DNA of 64,000 nucleotides from Alternaria dauci. Taxonomy: Eukaryota > Ascomycota > Dothideomycetes > Pleosporales > Pleosporaceae. This document shows positions 1 to 10,625 of this stretch, piece after piece; within the stretch, counting starts at the first letter, position 1; each line of letters begins with the position of its first letter. The stretch is taken from contig NC_091274.1 in assembly GCF_042100115.1 (NCBI RefSeq), forward strand, positions 2,294,001-2,358,000, given 5' to 3'. A program made the translations under genes and the position numbers. Under the pieces are notes generated by a model. It ran no database searches and was not told the DNA's origin. It saw nothing but the letters and a program-made list of their open reading frames with translations.

Positions 1-647
1 AGAGGTCCACAGAGTTAGCGAATTCCAAACACAGATCGCATATATCAACTTACGCATTGGGATCCCAAGTGATGTTGAACTTCTCAGCAACATCCGCTGG
101 TGGTTCGATAAACTCGGTGGACTTCTTGAAGTATGGATACATTCCTTCCCATCCCCAACCCTTGTTTCCTAACGCCTCCCAGGCATCGTAGTCGCCCTCT
201 GCGGCTCGATCGTACAACATGCCGTTGACAACAGAGCCACCACCAAGTACGCGTGCGACACGTGTCGGGAATGTCTTGTTCGCAATGTACGGTTCCGGTT
301 GCGAAGTATAACCCCAGAGCAGAGTTTCATTCAACGCATAAGTAGCGCCGTATGGCAAACGTATGTTGGGATTGTCATATGCTGCGCCAGCCTCGATAAC
401 AAGAACATGTTCTGGATAAACTTGTTAGTGCTGATCTGACTCTGTGTGTTGGATAGTACCATCTCAAGTTACTTTTCTTATCCTCAGTCAAGCGATTGGC
501 AACTACCAACCCTGTGACTCCTCCGCCAACTATCACATAGTCCCATGTGTCTTTTGAGGCATTGACTTGTGCTCGTCCAGCACTGTTCGGCAGAGCCCTG
601 GTCACGCCTAGGAGGGCAACGACGGCTAAAGTGGTTGTTGACAACAT
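1..647 (-). CDS. GMC oxidoreductase, 5' part (runs off the left edge)
   Basis: Flavoenzyme of the glucose-methanol-choline family; substrate unknown, probably an alcohol or sugar. The first exon (647-473) starts with a hydrophobic stretch (residues 1-19, probable signal peptide). The dinucleotide-binding fingerprint GGGVTGLVVANRL follows at about residue 41. A 61-nt intron (472-412: GTAACT donor, CACTAAC branch, CAG acceptor) leads to exon 2, which encodes HVLVIEAG and then the first GMC signature region, VLGGGSVVNGMLYDR. Exon 2 ends at a GTAAGT donor near position 53. A CGCTAAC branch site lies at 16-22, so the next acceptor is outside the window. Secretion, the family fold and FAD use are known for the family. 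The exact reaction cannot be told because the catalytic His/Asn end is missing here. Confidence 0.85.
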
Positions 648-2857
648 CTCGGAAGAGACCTCTGCGGGACAGGAGTCGAGAGCAGGAGACTTGATTGAAG
701 GGAAGGTACATTTCCAACGCCAGGATCTCTCAAGCTTTTAAATACATTTTTTCGAGCATCCGTCGTCTATCTCCGCCATTCATCTAGATCATCGTCGAAT
801 ATCCAGATGCGCATAAGTCGTCAAAATACACATGAGTCGCTGCATGTCGGCAGTAAAGCTCCGCGGGCAATAAGAGTCTTTAAACGCTTCCACGCGATCT
901 GAAAGCATGGCAACAGGGCGTCCTGTAGGCTGAGTGGAGGATTTGCGGCGTGGTAGAAAGATGGGTCGCAAGATTAAACTGGCAAGGGCACTTCCGGAGC
1001 TACCGGTAAGGCACGTTCCCCAGCCCGGTCTGCCGTCCTGTTGTCCCCACCACTACTTTGCACTGTGCACCGCTCAGAATCGTCACCCATCATATTTTGC
1101 TGTTGCCAAGCTGAATTTTTGGTCTTCTATGAATCTTTTTCCCTGCTACGTAAGTGCAAATTTGCTATACGAGAGAGTTGAAATGGGCTTGATACCAATA
1201 CTTTGGATAGCCCGTTCTGCCAAGATGCAGGGTACCGGTAACTTAGTTTATTCCCGACTTGGCGGCTGCGGTGAATACGCCAATGTGCAATGGTATTGTG
1301 GCGAAACCTATTCAACCGACCTTCCTGGAGCGTCTTTAGTGTGGGGAGTGGATACATGTTCGTGCATAAATTGTATCTCATGGCAGAGTGGAGCAGAGCA
1401 TGCGGCGCAGTCAAAGTCGCAGGAACTTGTGCGCTGCCTGCAAGCGACACCGGTGGAATCTTGAGCCTTCCCATGCACCAGTCGCCATCGATCTGGCGCT
1501 AAAGATACATTACCTCTGTGTGTACATCAAATATGTGATATCTTATCTCATCTTAAGCTTCGAGTACCTATTTACGCCTGACGCCAGCGTGGCGCGGAAC
1601 GAAAATCGTACTTTTGCTTCGGGCGGCACGGCTGCCGCATCCCGCTATTCTGGGCCCAGATGCAAGTGCATGCAGCGACGCTGGACACGCCACAATCCTT
1701 CTTCCTTCTTCCTTCCTATGGCCCAGTCTTCACACTTCGGTTCGATGTGCAAGTAGGTGAGCCCCTTGCAGATATTCCAACGGGGCCCTGAGAGCTGAAT
1801 CCTCCAACGAGTAAGCGGACTTTAGGAGATATCAGATATCCTTTAGCATTCGGTTTCTCAGTCTGAAGACCGCATATACTGTCGCCAGGGATGCGTTATG
1901 CTGCTATTATCAGTTTCTCGGTCAAAACTTTAGTCTCTTTGGAGTGTATCCCCGATCATTCGACTCTGTCAGGAACAAGCTCCTTCGTACATGTCGCCTC
2001 ACATTGCTTGCTCTTCGCTTAGAGGACTGCTCCATTTGGATGATCCACAACACGCCACAGTTGTACGAACCGCCTGTCTTTGACGCATGCATATTGGACT
2101 CTACATGTATGCCAAGTCTTTTTCTCCATCGTAATACCCGCCGGATCAGCCGCGGTAGTAGAGAGCGAAGGAGACTGGTTTACTCAAATTTTCATCCCAA
2201 TTCTCTGACTCAAGGCAATATTCATCATCTTTGGTCGGTTTCGAAAAGCTGAGAACACTATGATGTGGTGGACTTTAAGTTGGCGTCATTGACACGAGGG
2301 TCCAAAGCTCGACTAGGAGACTTTGAGAAGTGTCAATCAAGACCAGTAGCTTCATGTGTTCTCACACATACATCGGCCGATTTCCCGCTTGTAAATATGA
2401 AGGTGGCACAGCTTAACGAGATAGCAGGAGACATCACAACACTGATGGAGCTTCACTGACCACTCACGAAGATGCTGCGCGTGATAGCGGCGTCCATCGT
2501 TGCCATACTGTAGCCGAATTGCTGGAAGGATCTGAGATGAATCTTCCGTTCGTCAGGATCTAGGATTCTAATATTGATAACCCATGCAAGCTTTCGGAAA
2601 GCACCCCATTCGTGGGCGGTTGCTGGGCTTCACAATGTTGGTCGCTGGGACACAGTGCCTTGGCTAGCATGCAGTTTACCAAAACCGAATTGTTGGGTCA
2701 CGTATGGATGCAATATTAAGTGAGGAAGCACTGCTAGAAGTATTCCTTTTGGTATACATTACAACAAGACTCAACGTGGCCTTTATCTTTGTCTTTGTCC
2801 TTGTCCTTGGTGTCGTTTTTACATTTGCCCTATCGTTTGTGTGGCTTTTTTTTCAAC
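648..2857. other. Intergenic, no supported gene
   Basis: About 2.2 kb between the divergently oriented GMC oxidoreductase and the rhodopsin-like gene. Small open frames occur on both strands, but none has family motifs or splice-joined extensions. A T/C-rich stretch with CTTTGT/CCTTGT repeats lies at about 2785-2815, just before the start of the next gene, and is a likely core-promoter pyrimidine tract. Confidence 0.5.
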
Positions 2858-4120
2858 ATGGCAGACACGCATCAAGAGTGGCCTACTCAGCGAGTAGAGA
2901 TTTTAGCCTCAACCACCTCCCTCTGCGTCCTCAGTACCGCCATCGTTGTCTGGCGCATGATCCACGGTATTAGAACCAAACGTAGAACGTTCGTTTGTGA
3001 CGGTCTCCTTATCATTGCTGTGGTATGTCATCACCTTCAAAATATCTTTGACCTATAGGCTGACTTTACTGATTTTAGATTCTCAACATAGCTTCTATTG
3101 TAGTGCGCTACAAAACGGTTCACTATGGCCTGGGCCGTCACATGAAAGATCCTAGCGTCGATATGAGGAAGTATAGCTACTACGTCTGGATTGGCCAGAT
3201 CCTCAACATGCTTGCTATTTCAGCCCTGAAGTACTCTATCTGCGCGTACCTCCTTGCCCTCAAGTTCTCCAGAGTTTATTTGGGCATCGTGTGGGTGAGT
3301 GTCGCTATGATTACGACGTTCAGCTTGGTGGTTCCCATGATGAGTGTGTTTTGCAGCACTCCAATGGAAGCCAACTGGAACAAGAAAGTTCCAGGAGAAT
3401 GCTTCATGTCAACGGGCAACGTTGGACTGTCTTGGACACAGGTTCGTTGGCACAGATTAGTGTCAGGGGAGAATATGTGCTAAACTAGTGGCAGGGTGGA
3501 ACCAACATCTTTACAGACATCGTATACGTTGTCGCACCAATCATATATCTCTCCACTATCCAGCTCCCAAGTCGTACTCAATGGGGTCTACGAGTCGTCT
3601 TTTGCCTGGGCTTGGGGTGAGTTAATCCCTTGTTCGATGTGCGCAACACGCTGACAGTATCGTTAGCGCAACCATTTGTTCCATTCTCAAGACAATCGAA
3701 CTCCCTGTTCTGATGAAGACCAAAGATCCCACATGGGACAGCGTTCGTTTGGCGATATGGTCAGGTCTTGAGCTATCAGTCGGCATACTGATCGCCTCAC
3801 TCCCACCGTTACGTAAACCTTTTGAATCTTTGTTCCATAAGATCATGCCCTCTACCTTTATCAACAGCCGGTCAAAAGCTCAGGGCCCTAGTGACAACGT
3901 CCTGCCTCTTTACGACGTACCTTTCACAATTGGCACCGGGGCTAAAGGCGACAGACTACGAATCGATAATGAGATCGACGACGATGGGGATAGTGAGAGA
4001 TACATTTTACAAGGGCAGACTAACAAGGGTGGTATCACCAGGACGATTGTGAATGAGGTGCGTAGTGATGACAGGAATAGCGTGCAGGTACCGGACAAGG
4101 CGTATAACGCATATCGCTAG
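2858..4120 (+). CDS. Fungal rhodopsin-domain integral membrane protein
   Basis: Predicted 367-residue multi-pass membrane protein of the fungal rhodopsin-like (Pth11-related) family, often called integral membrane protein. Function unknown; some relatives sense surface cues. Four exons: 2858-3022, 3079-3441, 3495-3616 and 3667-4120, all phase-consistent. Hydrophobic helices begin at about residue 16 and recur through the first two thirds. Family hallmarks include the HYGLGRHM loop after helix 2 and the LKYSICAYLLAL helix, the position where relatives have K-x-S and an aromatic-rich segment. Two Cys (VFCSTP and GECFM) lie in an outer loop. The C-terminal ~100 residues are hydrophilic and acidic, fitting a cytosolic tail. 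The extracellular N-terminus is short and lacks a CFEM domain. Start chosen because the first helix follows it directly. Confidence 0.85.
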
Positions 4121-4462
4121 CTGTGGTAGTTTATTGATGCCTGCGCTTCGATTTTTCTTTTGTATATATTGGCTGCAAAAGAAGATCCCATATACAGGAA
4201 CCTTCTTGTCGTCACTTTTACTTTATATAGTAAGAGGGAACCGACCGTCTTCTTAGTACACCTGCGTTACCTGGTACCTACCATCGGCCCGCCAACAACG
4301 AGCGGGCGGTTTTCTCTTAGCACGAAGAAAGATCTATGTTTTGGCAAACAGAAAACAGGCTATTCAAAGATTACAGAAAGAAGATATGTCGTGCTGAGGG
4401 TAGTAGCATTCGCATTACCCGATGGTACCTAAGTGGCATGCGGTGGGTTAAGCCTCCGCCCT

Positions 4463-4470
4463 TGACGTCA
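4463..4470. promoter_or_regulatory. CRE-like TGACGTCA palindrome
   Basis: Perfect 8-bp ATF/CREB-type site 332 nt upstream of the NmrA-like start. bZIP regulators of stress response bind such sites in fungi. Whether this one is used is inference. Confidence 0.35.
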
Positions 4471-4728
4471 TTGACATCGATATCGGCACTTTGTGCATTT
4501 GTCCGCATACGGCGACACGGAAGAATTAGAGCGCCGACTATTCATAGAGCTAGTATTTATTATTTGCTCGTATTTTGCGCATACGCCTGGTTATGTGGTC
4601 TTGTTGTGATAAACAGGATACCGAGTCACCGAGACGCCGCGAAAAGCATACCGATGAGTGTCTCGGGCGCCAACACGGCACGCCTAACAGTAAACCAGCA
4701 AGAGGATAAAAAGCAAGTCAACGCCGGC

Positions 4729-4734
4729 TATAAA
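4729..4734 (+). promoter_or_regulatory. TATA box candidate
   Basis: TATAAA within GGCTATAAAGATG, 68 nt before the ATG of the NmrA-like gene. The spacing fits a short 5' UTR. Confidence 0.4.
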
Positions 4735-4801
4735 GATGCAACTATTTGTTGACAGAAACGAAATCAATCAAGACACTTGCACGCAAATTTCATAACCTAC
4801 C

Positions 4802-5710
4802 ATGACTTGTCCAGTTCTTGTTTTTGGCCCGACGGGGGGTGTGGGCGGTGCTGCTGCCATTGAAGCACACAGACGCGGTGCAAAAGTCTATCTCGCTATG
4901 CGAGACACGAAGAAGGCACTGAAGGCAATCGAAGAAGAAGGGAACAACTACGTCCGCGTTGAAGCCGACCTAGCCAAGCCGGAAACGATCAAACACGCCG
5001 TCGAGACGTCTGGGGCAAAGACAGCGTTTGTGTACGTGGTACATGAAGTCCAGGACGGCATGCGAAGTAGCTTTGAAGCGCTGAAGGAGAGTGGTATAAC
5101 ATATGTTGTACTGCTGTCTTCGTTCAAGGTCAGCGACCCTCTAAGCTCAGACGCCAACAAGAAGGACAAAATCGCCGCTTTCCACGCCGCGGCTGAAGGC
5201 GCGCTGAGAGAGACAGGCATGTCGTACACGGCCGTACGACCTGGGTGGTTCAACACCAACATAATGTGGAACCTCGGGGACATCAAGAAGGGTGAAGTTG
5301 AGCTCCTCTATCCCAACGTAGTCTACGACTACCTCGCCCCTTCAGACATCGGCACGGTGTGCGGGGCACTTCTCGTGGTAGCGGGCTTCCAGAAAGAAGC
5401 GGGACAGTCGATCTACTTGTGCGGACCAAAGATTATGAGCCAACGGGAAGGCTTTGGTGTTATGGGCAGGGCCTTGGGCAAGGAGATTAAGATCAAAGAG
5501 ATTGACGAGGAGAGGTACTTTGAGAAGTTTGGTTACATTCCCAGGCCGATACTCGACACGCTGGTGCAGGGCATGCGGGAAAGCAATGCGGGAAGCGACG
5601 CTTACAGTGCGATATACGACAAGGCTGTGGAGAATTTGGGAAAGTACATGGAGCGGGAGCCGACGCGGTTTGAAGAGTGGGTGAAAGAGAACCAGGGCGC
5701 ATTTGCGTAG
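4802..5710 (+). CDS. NmrA-like NAD(P)-binding protein
   Basis: Intronless 302-residue atypical short-chain dehydrogenase of the NmrA-like family. These proteins bind NAD(P) with a Rossmann fold and act either as reductases on small carbonyl compounds or as redox-sensing regulators. The N-terminal nucleotide motif is VFGPTGGVGGAAAIEA, matching the NmrA G-x-x-G-x-x-G/A pattern at about residues 8-15. The basic residues after strand 2 (AMRDTKK) suit NADP. The usual catalytic Tyr-x-x-x-Lys of classical SDRs is not obvious, as expected for this family. VRPGWFNTNIMWN matches the family's substrate-loop segment. Length is normal. The start sits 68 nt after a TATAAA. Substrate unknown. Confidence 0.88.
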   Translation: MTCPVLVFGPTGGVGGAAAIEAHRRGAKVYLAMRDTKKALKAIEEEGNNYVRVEADLAKPETIKHAVETSGAKTAFVYVVHEVQDGMRSSFEALKESGITYVVLLSSFKVSDPLSSDANKKDKIAAFHAAAEGALRETGMSYTAVRPGWFNTNIMWNLGDIKKGEVELLYPNVVYDYLAPSDIGTVCGALLVVAGFQKEAGQSIYLCGPKIMSQREGFGVMGRALGKEIKIKEIDEERYFEKFGYIPRPILDTLVQGMRESNAGSDAYSAIYDKAVENLGKYMEREPTRFEEWVKENQGAFA

Positions 5711-5984
5711 CGTGTATGTTAGTGTCAGTTCTTAGTCCGAAAATGGCATCGGGGCGCGTGCCCTGCATGACGCTCCCGAGGCGAGTCGACGCAGGGATCT
5801 GAGATCATCACTTGACTGCTGAAACCTAACAAGCGCCAGCCAAACTCCGTCATCCACTGCCACGACACCAGCCCCACACCCGCCTGCCTCTTCTTCTTGC
5901 TGGTCTTGTGCAAACCTCCAAGACCTGTCAACCGACAAGTCGAAACATTACCATCGCAACGTCAAAGCCCACCGATTCGGCGTC

Positions 5985-6850
5985 ATGGCAGTGGCAGACC
6001 AGGTATCGCCGCCAGCGTCTCCGCTACCGACGAAACACGTCCCAAACGATGCGCATACGCCGAGCTGTCCTGCATGTGGCAGCAGCATAGACATGGCAGA
6101 GCTCCAGGACGCGAGGCAGAGGATACAGGAGTTGGAGGCACAAATGGAGCGCTTAAAGGAGAAGGCAACCGCAGCTGGTATGCTCCCGTATGCGCTAGGC
6201 GTCACACCTCACCGAGGCCAGATGCAAACTAACAAGGCACAGTGGACAGGTGTGCCGACTACGAAGACCAGATACGCAGCCTCCAAGCGACCCAACACGC
6301 CCCCAAGCTGCCCCGTACCCAAACCTCACAGTCCGACGTCGTCAACGCCACGGCCCGCCCCTCCATCGACGCCGATCCCCCACGTCCTACAACCTCAAGC
6401 TCCACAAGGGCCTCCCGTTTCTCCTTCATCACGAGCCGCTTCCCGTCGCCCGCCAACACGGGAGCTATGCCTCCGCCCCCACCACCAAAAGAAGCATCCA
6501 GCGCCCCGCCCGTCGACTACACACTGCTCAACGAGCTAGAGCGCGAGCGTGCCCTGCGCGCCAAGGCCGAAGCACGCGTTCAGACGGTGGATTCGGAGAT
6601 TGAAGAGCTGAGTGTGCAGTTATTCAGCCAGGCAAACGAAATGGTCGCCGAAGAGAGACGGGCTAGAGCCAAGTTGGAAGAGAGGATCGAGACGCTGGAA
6701 CGCAGGGATCGGGAGAAGATGGGAAGGCTGGATCGCTTGGAGAAGGCTGTAAGCAGGGTGGAGAGAGTCAAGGCGCTGTTGGGGGAGAAGGAAGACTTGA
6801 GGAGACAGACCATAGACAGCGGGTTGCTATCGCCGCCGGCTAGGAGGTGA
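5985..6850 (+). CDS. Sec2-type Rab GEF domain coiled-coil protein
   Basis: Predicted 266-residue cytosolic protein with the Sec2p/Rabin8 coiled-coil domain, which in yeast Sec2 activates the Rab Sec4 during polarised exocytosis. Two exons, 5985-6177 and 6243-6850, are joined through a 65-nt intron with an AACTAAC branch. The N-terminus holds a CPACGSS Cys pair and a first heptad region (residues ~38-62). A Ser/Pro/Thr-rich linker follows. The hallmark segment SEIEELSVQLFSQANEMVAE lies in a long coiled coil, continuing with ERRARAKLEERIETLERRD. Much shorter than yeast Sec2 (759 residues), it may keep only the GEF core. Annotated in other fungi as GDP/GTP exchange factor Sec2p. A TTG repeat follows 27 nt after the stop. 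Confidence 0.85.
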
Positions 6851-7531
6851 TGACATGCGCATATGGTCATGTGGTGATTGTTGTTGTTGTTGTTGTTGTT
6901 CCCCGTGTCATTTGCTACGATACCCATCTAGTTTTTTTTATTAGCATAGCGTTTGGCGTGGCTGGTATCATCATGGTGTAGTTTAGCGTGTGGTGTTGGT
7001 ATCGGTATCTGTACACCAGGAAGACCCTTCGAGTTATAACAAAAGATGTACGCTTGTCCTACACGTGACAGTGCACACTGCAAGCCTTGCATCAAGTCAA
7101 TGGACTTCAGCGACTCCATCTCAAGCGATTTCTCACAAGCTAGAAACGGCAAGGCCAACATACCTCCTACCTCTACCATTCTCTCGGTGTGAACCTCAAG
7201 CAGCATCCCCAGACTAGCCTCACAATATCGAAACATTTCCCTTCTCTTCCCTCTTTTCCACTCTTGATCATTCTTTCCCTGGCACTCTGACACTCGATAG
7301 GCCAGTGGTAATCTTACGTATTCCACTGGCGTCGCTACCTGATGGTGGCTCAGGTGCTGCGCACAACACACAGGTTCTACTGTCCCAGTTTTTTTTTCTG
7401 GGCAACGTTCTTCTGCTTGCTTGCTTGCTGCTACTTGATAAGCACATCATTCCAAATGTAGTCAGCTTGTTTCACGCGTGGTTTCTCGTAAGTTTACTCA
7501 TCCTTGGAGTTTGACTACCTGTTACGGACGA
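6851..7531. other. Convergent intergenic region
   Basis: Shared 3' flank of the Sec2-type gene (+) and DPH7 (-). Contains the TTG microsatellite at 6878-6900 and a short TTGC run at 7417-7428. No gene supported. Confidence 0.5.
6878..6900 (+). repeat. (TTG)n microsatellite
   Basis: Seven to eight TTG units in the 3' flank of the Sec2-type gene, probably within its 3' UTR. Confidence 0.9.
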
Positions 7532-8745
7532 CTAATATCTCCAAAGGCACAGTAGCCGATCATAGAAGCTCGTAGATATGAACGTCCGTTGGCCTTGACT
7601 ATTGAGGTCTGGCTGAGAGTCGCTGCCATAGTTCATGCTCTCATGTTCCTCGAACTTGGCCAGCACTTCAATTTGCCAATCCGTGGAAGCGCTCTTGGTA
7701 AGCCTCACGATCCTGGTACCAGCATGCATACAACTGACAAGCAGTAGGATAGCCTCTGGTGGTGGCTCTGATCTCCACTTCTCTACGCCGTGGTGCGCTG
7801 GCAGCTTGGGGTTTCGGTCCAGCAGCTTCAGCCGCCATACGCCACCACCGAGATTGGCTTCTGCGAGAACCCGACGACGGCCAGAGATGGGTACATGAAG
7901 CAGCCGAATATGATCGTCGTAGCTGCCGGTGACTATCAACCCGCCCTCGCTGTCGAGATGCACTGGAAGAATAGCAGTGACGCCAGCACCATGTATCTTC
8001 CCATCCATCCAAGGTACACTTCCTCCAGAGCCGTCAGATAGTTCAGCAAAACGTAAAGCGCTGTCATCTCCGCCAGACAACACGCCCGAGCCATCCGGTA
8101 GGAATGCGAGAGTCCAGGCTTCCAGGTCATGCGAAGCGACTTCCATCTTCGTTGGTGCATCGGATCCGTCTTCCGTATCTATTACACCGAGACACACCTG
8201 CCCATTCGAAAGCGTCATACCGACCATGAAGGACTCCGGATGCCAGGCGAAGGCGGTAATGAGAACATTTTCTGGAAAGTACTGGATGGTCTTAATGTGC
8301 GCAATCTTAGGGTCTCGCTGCCATGACTGGAGCTCGTAGATGGCGAAAGCCCCTGTTGATGTCGCAACACCAAAGTTGGAGCTAGTAACGTGGGTCAAGA
8401 AATGGATGTCGAGGACAGCTGATGGCGTAGATAGGGTTTGGATGATGTTACTGCTTGACGTCAGTGCCGGTTTTGACTGCATGCAAGCTACTATATTGAA
8501 TCTGTAGGTTGTCTCACGTACACAATGTCACCATCAACTTGTACCAGTATCAGACTGCCATTACGCTGTTGATTTTTGGCGCTCACTTTTCCATCGTGCG
8601 GAGCACTGCCTGCAGATTCTTTCTCATCCTGTTTTTCGAGGTTGTACGTGCCGACTATCGCGTATTGAGGATTCAGCGGAAAGAACTCAATACAACTAGG
8701 GGGCAGATCGAGCTTGAAAGACGTAAGCGATTTTATCGAAGACAT
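7532..8745 (-). CDS. DPH7: Diphthine methyltransferase, WD40 protein
   Basis: WD-repeat protein of the DPH7/WDR85/Rrt2 family. It removes a methyl from diphthine methyl ester on elongation factor 2, letting the last amidation of diphthamide synthesis proceed. Predicted 380 residues, close to yeast Rrt2. Exon 1 is 8745-8522; exon 2 is 8450-7532. The preferred intron (8521-8451, 71 nt) has a GTACGT donor, a CACTGAC branch and a CAG acceptor. A 41-nt alternative (GTGAGA to GCAG) also keeps frame but has no branch site. WD-like blades include LSGGDDSALRFAEL, VTGSYDDHIRLLHV, NLGGGVWRLKLL and STSFYDRLLCLWRY at the C-terminus. The GGGVWRLKW-like and FYDRLLCLW segments are family-specific. Divergent from the neighbouring F-box-like gene with a 434-nt gap. 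Confidence 0.85.
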
Positions 8746-9179
8746 GTTGCTGAGGATGGTGTGCGATAATCTGTCCGCCTCTCATTTCGGTTAGTGGGCC
8801 AAATGACTAAGCGGAGTGACGAAACCATGGAACATCCTCGACTCGCACTTTTCCTTCTAAACGCTCAACGCTGCTTTGCACACGTTGTCATGGGTGTGGT
8901 CACATACGACTTCAATCAAATATCCGCGAATTACGCTTAGCCCCTGTTGAAGACGCCGACGCCGTCGAGTTGATGCCTTGCTAACCCTGGCTCTACCGCG
9001 TCGTTGCCTAAGCTAATCCTAAAACGTGCAACAGCTGACCACGCGACATTCATCGCTGAATTCTATTAAAGAAGACCACACACGCGTCTTGTCGTGTCCG
9101 ATCACTATCACACGCGTTCTGTTCTTTTTCGCAACTTCAAAATTCCGATTCAGTACATCTGACTTACAAAGGATCTACA
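8746..9179. promoter_or_regulatory. Divergent promoter gap DPH7 / F-box-like gene
   Basis: 434 nt between two divergent starts. No TATA box or open frame stands out. Likely holds both promoters. Confidence 0.4.
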
Positions 9180-10282
9180 ATGACCGACATCAATGCCCCC
9201 GAAGAGACGTTTGCGTCTGGACGCTACTCGAAGCGCAAGAGAACTCAGGTCACATATCATCTCAACGACCTGGACTATTCAGACTCTGAATCGGACTTTG
9301 AGACCCCACAGGCAAAGGTTCGATGCACTTCTGCGTGGACTGGAAGTGGCAAGACTGACCAGCGTTCATCAGAAGCGAACAGTCAAGGCAAGCTCCAGAC
9401 CACTTCCCAAGCGCAAGATCTTTCCCTTCCTGGACCTCCCTGCCGAGATCAGGAACATGATCTATGAATACACTCTTACCGATCCTGCTGGTATCAATCT
9501 CGCCGGCACGTGGAAGCACAAGCGCCGTACTGTCGAACGCATCACAGCCAAGTGTCAGGCGAACATCTCAACCAATAGAAATTGGACAGACACACGTCTC
9601 ATGAACGATAACATCCGAAGCCAACACGAACAACCGGCCGCTCTTGTCCCGTCGCTCCTTGCTGTGAGCAAGCAGATCCACCAAGAGTGTATCGACATTC
9701 TGTACGGCAACAACGAATTCATCTTCGCCAACAGCTTCGCCTTGTACAACTTCATGATCAACCTTGGACCTAGAACCGCCAAACATCTGAAGACGCTCCG
9801 CATTCGAGGCTGGCTTTATGGTCGCGCAATGAAGGCATACAATCACTCCTGTTAGTACTCTTCTTGTCCGCACTGCATGTGAGATATATACTGACTTGGT
9901 ACACCAACATCCAGGTTTCGCCACACTCGTCTGGGCTACCAACATCACCGCCTTCCACATTGATACGCGCGTCGGTGGGTATCGAGCAACCAAGTACGGA
10001 GCTGAACAACTCTACCGTGATGCATTCCCGTGGATGGAAGCTGTTGGTTTAGCACAAGGCAAAGTCGATGCTGTCGTCGACATTTTACAGTTTGGCGAGG
10101 ATCATTTCGACATTCATCAAAGTACTTATCACAATTTATATGGCGCACCGTCCAACGAGCAGAAGCAACAAGAATTTAGAGCAACACTAAGGAAGTGTCT
10201 TGGTGCGCAACAAAAGCGGGTTATGGCGCCTGCGGTCAAGAAGATCAAGGTCGACAAGAAAGTGGTGGCGAACGAGCAGTGA
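9180..10282 (+). CDS. F-box-like fungal protein (LPAEIRNMIYEY family)
   Basis: Predicted 327-residue protein of a large Pezizomycotina family related to F-box/2EXR proteins. Role unknown; substrate recruitment to ubiquitin ligases is one guess. Three exons: 9180-9317, 9373-9850 and 9915-10282. The first intron (55 nt) has an unusual GTTCGA donor, but joining restores the family order: acidic N-terminus SDSESDFETP, basic patch KKRTVKASSRPLPKRK, then FLDLPAEIRNMIYEYTLTDP at about residues 64-83. The second intron has GTTAGT and CCAG. Further hallmarks are PSLLAVSKQIHQEC and ILYGNNEFIF. The C-terminus is Lys-rich (KKIKVDKKV), possibly nuclear. Dothideomycetes carry many such genes and single members are rarely characterised. 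Confidence 0.82.
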
Positions 10283-10625
10283 GCACATGGAGGGTAAGGG
10301 GGAGACCGAGATGGCACATGCTTGTAGTTCTCACCATCACGTTTACTGAATGATGAGCAAACAGAGGCCGGGGCATTAAATCAAATCTCGTTTCAATTTT
10401 TGGAGAGCCCACTCAATGATACTCCCCAGCTCTTAGAACCACATGTCATTATTATATACACAAACCAGCAGTACATTGGGTATCAAGGCATGTACCGACA
10501 GACATGTACGGATTCCCATCATTCAACGTAAGCTTCATAAAACCATGACATACCGACATTATATCCACCAGCCATGACGGTATCCAATGAGCGCTGAAAT
10601 GCAAAGTATAAGTAAGAAACGTCCT
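10283..10625. other. Convergent intergenic region
   Basis: 343 nt of shared 3' flank between the F-box-like gene and GGPP synthase. Nothing else seen. Confidence 0.5.

Larger units (their letters stand above)
4121..4801. other. Intergenic / promoter region of the NmrA-like gene
   Basis: About 680 nt that hold the 3' end of the rhodopsin-like gene and the upstream region of the NmrA-like gene. A palindromic TGACGTCA and a TATAAA are annotated separately. No coding region supported. Confidence 0.5.

Noticed and set aside
934..1464. 176-codon plus-strand open frame
   Set aside because: No motifs, Cys/Trp-rich unnatural composition, overlapped by equally open frames on the other strand.
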